NCBI GenBank assembly: GCA_017631325.1
Contig: JAGBTM010000004.1
Location: forward strand, 1 to 34,985
DNA length: 34,985 nt
Reading direction: 5' to 3'
Origin: Clostridia bacterium
GTDB taxonomy: Bacteria; Bacillota; Clostridia; Oscillospirales; CAG-272
Translations under genes and position numbers: made by a program
Shown: positions 16,815 to 27,058 of the stretch, piece after piece
Numbering within the stretch: the stretch's first letter is position 1
Layout: each line of letters starts with the position of its first letter
Notes under the pieces: model-generated
The model's database searches: none
The model's input: the letters and a program-made list of their open reading frames with translations, nothing else
What the model was told of the DNA's origin: nothing

Positions 16815-17084
16815 ATGAACGTAATAAAAGAACTGTGGCACGGAAATATCGTACCGCAAGAGAATAGCAGGACGAACACAAAGGAAATGAAGGAACTGCT
16901 CGGTTACATGGCAAGGCATCATGAAGATTTAGAAAAAACTTTCACAGAAGATCAAAAAGCGATCTTCGAAAAATTCCACGACTGCTGGAGCGAGTATATG
17001 AGTCTTGCCGAAGCAGCCATATTCGAATACGCTTTCCGCCTCGGGGCGAGGTTAATGATGGAGATAGAAACAGACGCAAAATGA
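16815..17084 (+). CDS. small DUF6809-like protein
   Basis: This 89-aa protein has the layout of the short clostridial proteins placed in DUF6809: an N-terminal ELWHGNI-P block, a central helix with a long acidic/basic pattern, and a C-terminal FEYAFRLGARLMMEI segment. Function is unknown. The frame is open further upstream, but ATG at 16815 has GGAGG at 16802-16806, so I choose that start. Members of this family often sit on mobile elements. It lies just inside the proposed island boundary and in front of the large gene cluster, but a strong promoter separates it from that cluster. Confidence 0.75.
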   Translation: MNVIKELWHGNIVPQENSRTNTKEMKELLGYMARHHEDLEKTFTEDQKAIFEKFHDCWSEYMSLAEAAIFEYAFRLGARLMMEIETDAK

Positions 17085-17193
17085 TAGAATAGGGCTGACG
17101 GAATTACAACCGATAGCCCTAAAATTTACTTTGTATAAAAAATGGCAACCGAATAATATTTTCACTAAAGTAGTATAAAATGCACAAAAAATG

Positions 17194-17222
17194 TTGACAA
17201 ACTGATGAATGTGTGGTAAAAT
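17194..17222 (+). promoter_or_regulatory. near-consensus sigma-A promoter of the eight-gene cluster
   Basis: TTGACA (17194-17199), a 17-base spacer and TAAAAT (17217-17222) with a TG extension form an almost ideal housekeeping promoter. It lies 82 bases before the first ATG. I find no comparable promoter inside the following 16 kb. Confidence 0.85.
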
Positions 17223-17264
17223 GTAAAAAAAGTAAAAATTCTTACAAATTTTAATTTCATTACA

Positions 17265-17287
17265 AAAAGCCGTGTTTCGACGGCTTT
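17265..17287 (+). promoter_or_regulatory. stem-loop in the leader of the eight-gene cluster
   Basis: AAAGCCGT (17266-17273) pairs with ACGGCTTT (17280-17287) around a six-base loop. There is no U-tract, so it is not an ordinary terminator. It lies only about seven bases before the ribosome site of the first gene and could modulate translation or RNA stability. Confidence 0.5.
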
Positions 17288-17303
17288 AGAATTTGGGGAA
17301 AAC

Positions 17304-18026
17304 ATGATTAAAGCAGTATTGAAAAGAAACAATATCCTATTAAGCGAATTTGCTGACAGTCTTAATATTTCTCGACCTACGCTCGATACTTATATTAGAA
17401 ATTATGATAGCGGAGTAAGGCTTTCAAACAATCTCTTTCAGAAGATTTTTGATTTTCTGTTCAGCGATGCACAGATGTCAAGAGAAGATTTTGAGAGAAG
17501 ATATGCCTATGTGATAGAGAACTATGGTAAAAAAACCGATATGTCCTCCTACTCTCAAAGTGCGCCACAGACATCGTCAGGCGAAACGAATGGCGCGAAC
17601 CGAGCGCAGGCTGTTTTTGACGTGCTTGGCGAGGATCTCATTTTGGAGCGCTTCACTCAAGATGAGTATAATATCTTGGCTAAACTATTGATGAAGGATA
17701 GCGGTCTCCTCCATTGCATCTTCAAGTATTTCCTTCTTTGGAAGGATAAGGTGCAATTGGCTGACCTAAACGAGCCGGAAAAAGTTATGGCTATCAACCT
17801 CTTTATGTTTGACAAGAAACTGCAAGGGAAAGATTTTACTTATTCTGAAGAAGAATATCGGGAACTTGAGGTAGCAATCGACAAGAAACTCAATCCGTCC
17901 AAATATACGACCGAGCAAGAGCAAAAAACAATTGACGAGATCAGCGGTTCGATATCAACATTGTTAGCGAACAACAGCGGATTATCAATAGATGAAATCA
18001 TCGCGCAGATCAAAAAGAAAATCTGA
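17304..18026 (+). CDS. HTH protein, first gene of the surface-signalling cluster
   Basis: This 240-aa protein has an N-terminal helix-turn-helix-like segment (LSEFADSLNISRPTLDTYIRNYD, about residues 13-36) resembling Cro/C1-type recognition helices. A polar linker (residues 78-100) joins it to a helical C-terminal part with no family I can name. The C terminus is a charged helix (SIDEIIAQIKKKI). GGGGA precedes the ATG. Being first behind the promoter, it may autoregulate the cluster. Only the HTH is recognisable; DNA binding is inference. The giant gene begins 19 bases after its stop codon. Confidence 0.7.
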   Translation: MIKAVLKRNNILLSEFADSLNISRPTLDTYIRNYDSGVRLSNNLFQKIFDFLFSDAQMSREDFERRYAYVIENYGKKTDMSSYSQSAPQTSSGETNGANRAQAVFDVLGEDLILERFTQDEYNILAKLLMKDSGLLHCIFKYFLLWKDKVQLADLNEPEKVMAINLFMFDKKLQGKDFTYSEEEYRELEVAIDKKLNPSKYTTEQEQKTIDEISGSISTLLANNSGLSIDEIIAQIKKKI

Positions 18027-18045
18027 CCGAGAAAGAGGAATGACT

Positions 18046-21000
18046 ATGAAAAGACAGTTTACAAAACTTTTTTGGGTAATTGCAACCATCTGCCTTGCCT
18101 TTGCAATGATTATAGGCGTTGGCAGTATTACTGCCTCTGCAGCGGATGGCGAATGCACGCTCTCCCTCTCGCTGATAGGTGATTCAACGATTTACCTAAA
18201 AAAAGGAACGGAATACAAAGAATTCGGAGCTACAGCCTATGATACCGTCGAGGGAGATCTGACGAAAAATATCGCAATCAACAATCCTGTTAAGAAAGAC
18301 ACGGTGGGAACGTACACGGTGTCTTATAGTGTTTCTAATGCATCCTCTCAAACAGCTACAGCAAGTAGGACAGTTATAGTTTTTGATGAAATGAAATTAG
18401 AAACATATAAAACATATAGCGCATCTTATTCAGGATCAACCTTGACTAATGTTATTCAGACCAATGACAACGGAATTGTTGCTTATGGATATCTTTGGAC
18501 TTATAATCGTAGAGAAAAAATTATAAAGTATGATAGCCGTTTTGATGTAGAATGGGAGCTTTCACTATCTGACAACCTTCTGACACGCGAAGTTTTACAA
18601 GACAAAAAAGGAAATATAATCCTTCTTTCAAGTCGCTATTTAACTGTGCTGGATGAGTTTGGCAAAGTCCTTTCCCAAAAATCATTATCTGGTGATTACT
18701 ATCATATCGCAATTATAGGTGAAAATACATATATGCTATATGACAATTATTATAGTGACAGAAGTAACCAATACACTATCGCATTTTTTGATAACGATAC
18801 AAAAAATATAACTTTTGAAAACAAAACTGCTCCTGTCAGTCTTGAAAATGCATTTGTGATGGATGGATTCGTTTATGCAATGCATCAAGATGGTGCGATA
18901 TACAAAATGGAATTAGATACAGGAGAAATAAATTCTATAAATATCGGCTATTCATTCTCAAGTTGCCACTACTGTATTGATGGAAAAAATGTGTACTGCA
19001 TAATGCTCGATGCAGTTGGAAACAAAACAATTTACAGGCTTGATGAAAATCTTAATATACAAGCCCAAAATGATATATCATCTATAACGGGAACAATTCA
19101 AGATCTCTGCGCAAATGGAAACAGCATTGTTGTTAAGAGCGGTTCTGAATTTGTTGTGTTAGATAACAATACATTCTCTTTAGTGGGTACTTTTAGTGCG
19201 CAACACGATTTTTTTGCTCAAGACCTATTGTTGGCGGATGATGGAAACATATATTTTGTTGGTAGCTACAATTCGTCCTTTGCTGGCATCGTTAAGATGT
19301 CAAACATAGTGATGTTTTGCAATAATAGTGATTATTATAGTGAATTAAATCAAACCATTGATTACAATCTAGGTATTGATATCGTAGATATCTTTGGCAA
19401 ATCGCTCGGCACATACACCTGTGATTATTCGCAAGTAGACATTACCAAGGCAGGAAACTACAAAGCATATTACACTTTTACTGCAATTGATACCGAAGGA
19501 ATCAAGACCTATTATGTAGGCAGAGATATCATTGTAGAGCCAACCACGACATTTGAGGATGGCGCGGTATATAGTGGAAGCAAAGTTGTTGATGTTGAAG
19601 GCGGCAGCGTAACAATAAATGGACAACCCTACTCCTATGGTGACATTTATAATATCCCCGGCGCGAGCAAAATGATTATTACGGGTGAAAATGGCTACAC
19701 CAAAACAATCAATTTCACCATTGAATTAATCGTTGACGGCGTTGAAAAGGATACTACTTATTACACACCTGTAATTCCTACTATTTCAGGTGGTGAAATT
19801 ACGCTTGACGGTCAGCCTTATGTGAGCGAAACACCCATTACCACAAAAGGTTACCATACCTTGGTTATTAAGGGTGCAAACAATTTCAAAGAAACAATCA
19901 ATTTCACAATTGAAACCACGATTATCGGCATCGAAGATGAAAAAACTTATTATGAAACGCTCTACCCCGATATCAATGGCGAAAATATGACACTGAATGG
20001 TGTTGAGTGGAACAACGAGCCTATTGAAAACTGTGGTAATTATACGCTTATTATAACAGGTACAAACGGCTATAGAAAAACCGTTACCTTCGTCATTGAA
20101 ACCGTCGTAACAGATTTGACTAATGGCGAAACCTACGAGGAAGAAGTAACGCCTTCCTTTACCAAGGGAACGGCAACGTTGAACGGCGAGCCTTATGTTA
20201 GTGGCACTACAATCTACACGCCCGGACTCAACACCCTTGTTATTACAGGCGAGGATGGATATTCTGTAACATATAAATTCACCATCAACTTAGGTGTTGA
20301 AAACGTAGTGCAAGGTGAAACTTATATCGGAGAGGTAACCCCCATTATTTCGGGTGGTGACATTACACTTAATAATCAAACCTATGTTAGTGGAACAAAG
20401 ATCGATGTTCCCGGTTATTACACAATCACTATTCTCGGTGCGGATGGATATAAAAAGGATATCCATTTCATTGTTAAACCTTACGAGGTCAACGTTGAAC
20501 ACGGAGCGACCTATAACCATTCCGTTGTACCTACGGTATCCGATGGTACATTAACTCTTAATGGCAACCCTTACACAAGTGGATCTGTTCTTAACAAATC
20601 GGGCGAATATACGCTTGTTATTGTGGGAGAGAACGGATATTACGAAAGTATTACATTCACTCTTGTTACGGGTGCAAACGTAGAGGATGGCATGCACTAT
20701 AACGATGCGGTCACCTTAAAATTCGTTGGAACGGCAACACTTAATGGTGTGCCTGTTCAGCCTAATACCATCATCGAAAAGGTTGGCAACTATGAGCTTG
20801 TTTTGACAGATGGAGAAAACACTTATACATACAATTTTGTTATTGAACCTGACTATTCGATTTTTGACGGAAGAATTACCTCTTGCGTGGTCGATTTGGC
20901 AAATTGCACCGTCACGCTCAACGGCGAAGCTGTAATGAATGCCACCACACTGACAGAGGTGGGCAATTACACCCTAGTCGTTGAAGGCGAAAATGGTTAT

Positions 21001-24000
21001 GCCGAAACAATCAATTTTGCTATCTGCGCAGAAACTAACGTGGAGAACGGAGGCGAATATGCAGCCGGACTCGTGTTAAATGCAATTGGCGGTATAATTA
21101 AGCTCAATGGTGAAGATTTCACGGACGGCACAGTTCTGTCCGAAGTTGGAACATATACGCTTATAATAAACGGATCAAACGGCCATGAGGAAACCATTGC
21201 CTTCGACATCGTTCCCGAAATCAATGGCATCAGCAATGCAATCGCTTACTACGGTTCTGTAACACCTTCTATCGTTGGCGGCACCTTAACCTTAAATGGT
21301 GAGGACTATGTCTCCGACACAGCAATCACCGAGGAGGGCGTATATCAGCTCGTAATTTCAGGTATCGGTGGATACACTAAAACGATTAATTTCATAGTTC
21401 TGTCCGAGAACTTTGAAATCAAAGAAAACGGCACTTATATGCAAGCCATGTCCATCACGAACAACGTGTGTGATATGGAAATCAATGGTGAAACCTATAC
21501 CGTAGGATCAGCAATCAATACCATAGGTAAAAACACGCTTACCTTTATTTACAACGGAGAAAGAACAGACATCACTTTCTACATTTTCCCTCTTATCAGC
21601 GGAGTGGAAAACGGTGCGGTGTATGAAGGATCAGCGACACCAACAATCGAGTGGAATAATCTCCTTTTGGACGGAAAGGCATATGTAAGTGGAACGCCGA
21701 TCACCGAGGTTGGACACCATACTCTCACCGTTGCAAATCTCAACGGATATAATTACGAAATCACATTTACAGTCAAAGAGGTTTGGGAAAGCATTGAAGC
21801 TGATGGCAGTTATGAATACTCCGTTGCTCCTAAAACTGATAATGGAACATTGTATCTCGATGGAAATGCCTTCACGAGCGGAACAACAATTTATGCCGTC
21901 GGACATCACACAATAAAGATTATCGGCGTAAATGGATATGAAAACGAAATAACATTTACCGTAACCGAACGAATCAGCAATCTTGAAGATGGAAAAGAAT
22001 ACACGGGTACGATTTACCCGTCCGTATCTAATGCAACGCTTTACTTGGATGGAGCATCATATTCAAGCGGCTCGTCTATCAACAAGGTAGGATATCGCAC
22101 TTTGCGAGTAGAGGGGGTAAATGGGTATGTATCGGAGTATCATTTCACCATTTTGCCGTCTATTTCAGGCGCACAGGCTAATGAGGAATATTCTCCCGGC
22201 AACACTTATGTTTCTTGCAGTAATGCTACCATTAAATTAAACGGGCAAGCATATACTTCGGGAACCGCTATTTACAATGCCGGATATTATACGGTGGAAA
22301 TTTTTGGCGCAAACGGTTATGTGTACACATACAAGTTCACCGTTGTTCCCACTATTTCAGGAGCGCAAGACGGCGGTGAATATAGTAGCTACACTTCTGT
22401 TTCGTGCAATTATGCAACACTTAAACTAAATGGCAATAGTTATTCCTCTGGAAGCACCATATACGACATTGGATACCATGAAATTGAGATTATCGGTGTT
22501 GGTGGCTATACAAAAACCATTCGCTTCACGAGAACACCCAATCCGACCATTACAGACGGAGAAGAAATAAATTATTCTAAGTCTGTAAGTATGGACTATC
22601 TTTCAAACTTTACAAATACGATTGTAAAACTTGATGGCGAAATTTTAACGAGTTCTAAAACCGTCTATGCAATTGGTTATCATACTCTCACTATTGAGGG
22701 CGCAAATGGTTACATTGATGAAAGAAATTTTACAATCAAAGCGAATTGGAGTGGAGTAGCCGATGGCGCATCGTATAACTCGACGACAGGTACTTACTTA
22801 AGATTAAGAAATAGCAGTAGTAGCAGTAGCATTCTTTCCGAAGAATACTACGAGAAGATTTTGCTTGACGGTCAACTATTCACCAACAACACGTACTGCT
22901 ACACCGTGGGCAATCACAAGTTCGAGATTTATGGCGCAAACGGATATGTGGAAACTATCGAATTTGTTATAAATCCCGTCGTTGATAAGCTCTATGATAA
23001 TTCAACCATTAGTACGAAAAATGACTCTTCGTATCCTTTCACCTTTAGTGATGGTATATACGAATCAACCAACAAGCGCGATGGATCTTCCTCCATATTC
23101 ATATTAACGGCAACCGCAGATATTGAATTCACTTTGAGATATTTCGTTTCCTCCGAGTCAGGATATGATAAGCTTGTCATCGTGAAGAACGGAACGGAAA
23201 TCGTTACTACATCGGGAAGCCCCGGATGGGCAGAACGCTCGCTCACTATGAGCGCAGGCGAGGTTATGACTATATCCTATCGCAAAGATGGCTCTGCTTC
23301 AAGAGGTGAAGATTGCGTGAGATTTGAGTTAAATATGAAATCGGAGGGGGTCGGAACAAAGCTCATCCCCGAAATCTACCTCAACAACACCAATACATTC
23401 CAAGATGAAACAACCTATGTGCTATTGGATGGTCAGCCCTACACCTTGAACTCGACCATTGATACGGTAGGATACCACACCTTGAAAATATTCGGCGTAG
23501 GTGGCTATGAGAAGGAATACAAGATCACCGTTATCCCAACTATTGCTGACATTGCCGATGATGCAACCTATGAAGGCGGCGTTACTCCCAATATCGATAA
23601 ATGCACACTTCTTCTCGATGGAGAGGCATATATCAGCGGAACGCCTATAGTTGCCGTAGGTCATCATACCATCGAGATGATTGGTGTAAACGACTATGTT
23701 TTGAGCTACAGCTTTACTATCACTCCCTCTCACGTGGAAGATTATAGCGATAAAGTGTTCTACAAAGAGGTAGCGATTAGTACAATCGAAAATGCCACTC
23801 TATATCTTGACGGTAAGCTTTACAACGGAGAAAAAATCACTTCTCTCGGCTACCACACCATTAAGATTGAGGGAACTAACGGCTATGAGCAATCCTTCGA
23901 CTTTAGCATTACCGAAAAGCCCATTCTTAAAGATGTAAACGGATACAAGGATTTTGTGGATGGATTTACTTCGGAATACATGGTCAACATAACAATTCCC

Positions 24001-27000
24001 GATGCGGAATTGTTTATTGACGGTGCAGCTTATACAAGCGGAACGGATTATTATACTGTTGGTTTGCATTATCTCCGCATCGTGGGTGAAAACGGATACG
24101 AAGCGGAATACACATTTACTCTTACGGAGAAAATTGCAGGACTTATTGACGATGAGGAATATTCGAGCATTCAAATCGATTGTGACAATGTTGTATCGTT
24201 GATTTTAAATGGCGAAGAAATTGAGAACCATACAATAATCAACCTCGTTGGAAATTACACACTTGTAGTTAAGGGCGCAAACGGCTATACGAACGAATAC
24301 AACTTCACTATTGGTCTTAACTTAAAGAACGTTGCCAACGGAGGTGTTTATGACTCCACAATAGCTCCGACAGTGAACGCAAACACCATCTATTTGAACG
24401 GCGAAGCCTTCGTATCGGGAACTTCTGTATCCAACGTTGGCTATCACAGCATGAGAATTGAAGGTGTTGGCGGTTATATACACGAAATTGCCTTTACCAT
24501 AGATGCAAAAGTAGAAGGAGTAACGCATAACACTATCTATACAACAGGAATTTGTCCCAAAATTGATTCGGCTCAGATATTATTGAATGGTCAGCGTTAT
24601 ACTCCTGGAACAGTTATTTCTTTGGTGGGCTACCATAAGCTTCAAATTATAGGCTTGAACGGCTATGAAAAGACAATATCTTTTACGATCAAAGACAACG
24701 TACAAGGTATTACAAATGGGGCAACCTATCAGGCAAATGTTACACCTACATTTAACAATGGAACTACGGTTACATTGGATGGTACAACGTTTACTTCAGG
24801 TACGCCTATTTTGAGTAGCAACATCGGTATTCACAAGTTGAAGATTGTTGGTGTTGGTGGATACGAAAAGGAATATGTATTTACTATTATTCCTACCATT
24901 AAAAACATCGAAGTAGGTGGTACATATCAAGGTAGCGTGTCACCTGTAATCAACGGTGGCTCCTTCAAATTGAACGGGCAGTCGATCACTTTGAATAATC
25001 CGATCAGCACCGTTGGAAATAACAAACTAACGATCTACGGAACGAACGGATATGTCCAAGAGATTACATTCACCATTGAGCCTGTCATTGAGAATCTTAA
25101 AGGCAGTTATCAACAATCGTTCACGCCCAATGTAATCGGTAGCGGAATGACCATGAAGTTGAACGGCAGTTCCTATACCAACGGAACGAGGATTGAGACC
25201 GTAGGAAACAACAAGCTCGTTGTTAGCGGATATGGCGGTTATACCAAGACATTCACCATCACGGTAGTACCGCTTATTACAGGTATCGAGAATAATTCCA
25301 TCGTTCACGGAAGCATTCAGATTAAGGTTTCTCCGAATGCAACGCTTAAAATTGACGGTGTAAGTTACACCAACAACGCTTCGTACACAAAGGTTGGCAA
25401 TCACATCTTGAAGATTACAGGTGTAAACGGATACGAGCAAACACTTACGTTCACACTTAAGGAGAGTAGTTCCACAATCTCTACTGACCAATATAACGGA
25501 GTGTTTAAGCTAGCATTTGACAAAGCTAACTTTGAAATTCTTATTGACGGTGCGAACTATACAAGCAATACAAACTATTACACAATCGGTCATCATGAAT
25601 TGACGGTAGTCGGCTCTAACGGATATGCAAGCACTTACGCGATAACTGTTACTCCTAAACTGAACGGCATTGTGGACAAAGGCGAGTATAATGAAAAAGT
25701 TATTGTCACAACGAATAATGGCAAGATTTATATCGATGGTACGCTTTATAATGCTGGAACTGCGTACAAAAAGGTCGGTCACCATACGTTGACCATGACG
25801 GGAACTGGCGGATACAAATATTCTATCGCCTTTACGGTTACACCCAAGATATCGGGAATCACCGCAGGTGGCTCTTATAACTCCACCGCAAGCTGGAGTA
25901 TCCCGACGGATTGTACTGCAAAGCTTGACGGCGCATCCGTTAACGTGAACTCTTCCACCTCAAAGATCGGTAACCACACCATCGTAATTGAGGGCGCAAA
26001 CGGCTATCAGACCTCTATCTCCTTTACCGTAACAGAAACTATCAATATCGTAGACGGCACAGTATACAACAAGGCTATCACCATTGATATTCCCGATTGC
26101 TCGGCTGTTCTTAACGATTTGGAAATTAGCGACCTTTATGAGTTAAACACTCCCGGAAGTTACACCTTGACGGTGTTTGGAACGAACGGATACACAAATG
26201 AATACAAGTTTACTGTTATTTCTGTTATTTCTGGAATAGTAGACGGTCAGGAATATGATGGAAGCGTAACCGCCAACACATCAATTGGTCAATGGTATCT
26301 TGACGATAAGCCATATGTATCGGGAACTTTAATCACCGAAATCGGGCATCATACGCTCAAGGTTAGCGGCCCTGATTACGAACAAATCTGTTCCTTTACC
26401 ATTACGGTAGATGTATCGGCGTATGCTGAAAACCTCAAAAAATTCAATTATACCAACAGCGATCTTGAACTGTACATAAACGGTGAGAAATACTCTTCCG
26501 GCGCATCGTTCAAGCAAGTTGGTAACCACACGGTTGAATACAGAGGAGCAAACGGATATATTTCAAGCGCAAACTTCACGATTGAATATACCTACAATGG
26601 CAACTCCGAGTACAAGTATCAGGATATCGCGGTTATCAACATCCCGAACGCAACGCTCTTCGTAAACGGAACGCAGATCGAGAACTTGACGGAAATCACA
26701 TCCATCGGTAACAATATCGTCACCATCAAGGGTGCAAACGGATATGAAAAGACCGTCGAAATCTTCATTGCCCCCACTCTCACTATTGTGAATGGAGAGG
26801 AAAGAGATGAAAAGATAACCATCAAGAAACTGAATGCAACCATGTACCTTGACGGCGTCGCGATTAGCGGTGATACCATAGTCGACACGCACGGAACTCA
26901 TACGTTGAGAATCGAAGGTGCAAACGGTTATGTCGAAGAAATCTCCTTCACCTTCAATAACCCCAACAACACGTATGTGATTATGATATCCATTGTTCTT

Positions 27001-27057
27001 GGATTGGTTGCGGCGGCATTTGTAACCATAATGATCATGCGAAAGAAGGTGCTGTAA
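18046..27057 (+). CDS. giant repeat-containing surface protein with C-terminal membrane anchor
   Basis: This is a 3003-aa exported protein. Residues 1-32 are a Sec signal peptide (basic start, hydrophobic core, cleavage near ASA-AD). Residues 36-112 resemble a DUF5011-type Ig-like domain. Residues 118-425 look like a beta-propeller (repeated strands with DGNIYFVGS-like turns), and 434-499 form a second Ig-like domain. About 37 repeats of ~62 aa run from about 500 to 2970, each with a L-D/N-G turn, SGT, VGxHT and G-x-NGY. Repeat 18 contains an inserted CUB-like domain (about 1660-1770). One membrane helix (2977-2998) and RKKVL end the protein; there is no LPxTG. I start at 18046 because AGAGG lies seven bases upstream; ATG 18040 is too close. 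No known activity is visible; an adhesin or sensor is plausible. Confidence 0.85.
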   Translation: MKRQFTKLFWVIATICLAFAMIIGVGSITASAADGECTLSLSLIGDSTIYLKKGTEYKEFGATAYDTVEGDLTKNIAINNPVKKDTVGTYTVSYSVSNASSQTATASRTVIVFDEMKLETYKTYSASYSGSTLTNVIQTNDNGIVAYGYLWTYNRREKIIKYDSRFDVEWELSLSDNLLTREVLQDKKGNIILLSSRYLTVLDEFGKVLSQKSLSGDYYHIAIIGENTYMLYDNYYSDRSNQYTIAFFDNDTKNITFENKTAPVSLENAFVMDGFVYAMHQDGAIYKMELDTGEINSINIGYSFSSCHYCIDGKNVYCIMLDAVGNKTIYRLDENLNIQAQNDISSITGTIQDLCANGNSIVVKSGSEFVVLDNNTFSLVGTFSAQHDFFAQDLLLADDGNIYFVGSYNSSFAGIVKMSNIVMFCNNSDYYSELNQTIDYNLGIDIVDIFGKSLGTYTCDYSQVDITKAGNYKAYYTFTAIDTEGIKTYYVGRDIIVEPTTTFEDGAVYSGSKVVDVEGGSVTINGQPYSYGDIYNIPGASKMIITGENGYTKTINFTIELIVDGVEKDTTYYTPVIPTISGGEITLDGQPYVSETPITTKGYHTLVIKGANNFKETINFTIETTIIGIEDEKTYYETLYPDINGENMTLNGVEWNNEPIENCGNYTLIITGTNGYRKTVTFVIETVVTDLTNGETYEEEVTPSFTKGTATLNGEPYVSGTTIYTPGLNTLVITGEDGYSVTYKFTINLGVENVVQGETYIGEVTPIISGGDITLNNQTYVSGTKIDVPGYYTITILGADGYKKDIHFIVKPYEVNVEHGATYNHSVVPTVSDGTLTLNGNPYTSGSVLNKSGEYTLVIVGENGYYESITFTLVTGANVEDGMHYNDAVTLKFVGTATLNGVPVQPNTIIEKVGNYELVLTDGENTYTYNFVIEPDYSIFDGRITSCVVDLANCTVTLNGEAVMNATTLTEVGNYTLVVEGENGYAETINFAICAETNVENGGEYAAGLVLNAIGGIIKLNGEDFTDGTVLSEVGTYTLIINGSNGHEETIAFDIVPEINGISNAIAYYGSVTPSIVGGTLTLNGEDYVSDTAITEEGVYQLVISGIGGYTKTINFIVLSENFEIKENGTYMQAMSITNNVCDMEINGETYTVGSAINTIGKNTLTFIYNGERTDITFYIFPLISGVENGAVYEGSATPTIEWNNLLLDGKAYVSGTPITEVGHHTLTVANLNGYNYEITFTVKEVWESIEADGSYEYSVAPKTDNGTLYLDGNAFTSGTTIYAVGHHTIKIIGVNGYENEITFTVTERISNLEDGKEYTGTIYPSVSNATLYLDGASYSSGSSINKVGYRTLRVEGVNGYVSEYHFTILPSISGAQANEEYSPGNTYVSCSNATIKLNGQAYTSGTAIYNAGYYTVEIFGANGYVYTYKFTVVPTISGAQDGGEYSSYTSVSCNYATLKLNGNSYSSGSTIYDIGYHEIEIIGVGGYTKTIRFTRTPNPTITDGEEINYSKSVSMDYLSNFTNTIVKLDGEILTSSKTVYAIGYHTLTIEGANGYIDERNFTIKANWSGVADGASYNSTTGTYLRLRNSSSSSSILSEEYYEKILLDGQLFTNNTYCYTVGNHKFEIYGANGYVETIEFVINPVVDKLYDNSTISTKNDSSYPFTFSDGIYESTNKRDGSSSIFILTATADIEFTLRYFVSSESGYDKLVIVKNGTEIVTTSGSPGWAERSLTMSAGEVMTISYRKDGSASRGEDCVRFELNMKSEGVGTKLIPEIYLNNTNTFQDETTYVLLDGQPYTLNSTIDTVGYHTLKIFGVGGYEKEYKITVIPTIADIADDATYEGGVTPNIDKCTLLLDGEAYISGTPIVAVGHHTIEMIGVNDYVLSYSFTITPSHVEDYSDKVFYKEVAISTIENATLYLDGKLYNGEKITSLGYHTIKIEGTNGYEQSFDFSITEKPILKDVNGYKDFVDGFTSEYMVNITIPDAELFIDGAAYTSGTDYYTVGLHYLRIVGENGYEAEYTFTLTEKIAGLIDDEEYSSIQIDCDNVVSLILNGEEIENHTIINLVGNYTLVVKGANGYTNEYNFTIGLNLKNVANGGVYDSTIAPTVNANTIYLNGEAFVSGTSVSNVGYHSMRIEGVGGYIHEIAFTIDAKVEGVTHNTIYTTGICPKIDSAQILLNGQRYTPGTVISLVGYHKLQIIGLNGYEKTISFTIKDNVQGITNGATYQANVTPTFNNGTTVTLDGTTFTSGTPILSSNIGIHKLKIVGVGGYEKEYVFTIIPTIKNIEVGGTYQGSVSPVINGGSFKLNGQSITLNNPISTVGNNKLTIYGTNGYVQEITFTIEPVIENLKGSYQQSFTPNVIGSGMTMKLNGSSYTNGTRIETVGNNKLVVSGYGGYTKTFTITVVPLITGIENNSIVHGSIQIKVSPNATLKIDGVSYTNNASYTKVGNHILKITGVNGYEQTLTFTLKESSSTISTDQYNGVFKLAFDKANFEILIDGANYTSNTNYYTIGHHELTVVGSNGYASTYAITVTPKLNGIVDKGEYNEKVIVTTNNGKIYIDGTLYNAGTAYKKVGHHTLTMTGTGGYKYSIAFTVTPKISGITAGGSYNSTASWSIPTDCTAKLDGASVNVNSSTSKIGNHTIVIEGANGYQTSISFTVTETINIVDGTVYNKAITIDIPDCSAVLNDLEISDLYELNTPGSYTLTVFGTNGYTNEYKFTVISVISGIVDGQEYDGSVTANTSIGQWYLDDKPYVSGTLITEIGHHTLKVSGPDYEQICSFTITVDVSAYAENLKKFNYTNSDLELYINGEKYSSGASFKQVGNHTVEYRGANGYISSANFTIEYTYNGNSEYKYQDIAVINIPNATLFVNGTQIENLTEITSIGNNIVTIKGANGYEKTVEIFIAPTLTIVNGEERDEKITIKKLNATMYLDGVAISGDTIVDTHGTHTLRIEGANGYVEEISFTFNNPNNTYVIMISIVLGLVAAAFVTIMIMRKKVL
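19549..26960 (+). repeat. coding region of about 37 tandem ~62-aa repeats
   Basis: The protein repeats are regular, but the DNA copies are strongly diverged, so the array is old and not recently amplified. Each unit has the order: short strand with V/I-xxG, Y, strand ending TxxxG, L-x-L-D/N-G, Y-x-S-G-T-x-I, VGxHT, L-x-I-x-GxNGY, and xFTI. Most units are 60-65 aa; units 16, 17, 18 and 21 are longer. Confidence 0.85.
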
Positions 27058-27058
27058 T

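Noticed and set aside
17089-17118. Possible terminator behind the DUF6809-like gene
   Set aside because: AGGGCT and AGCCCT can pair, but the loop is long and no U-tract follows, so it is not convincing.
19369-26888. Many open frames antisense to the giant gene
   Set aside because: The periodic repeat coding makes the reverse strand open by chance. None has a good start site or a family signature.
26960-27057. Sortase (LPxTG) anchoring of the giant protein
   Set aside because: The end is a membrane helix plus RKKVL but no LPxTG or related motif precedes it, so a membrane anchor is the better reading.
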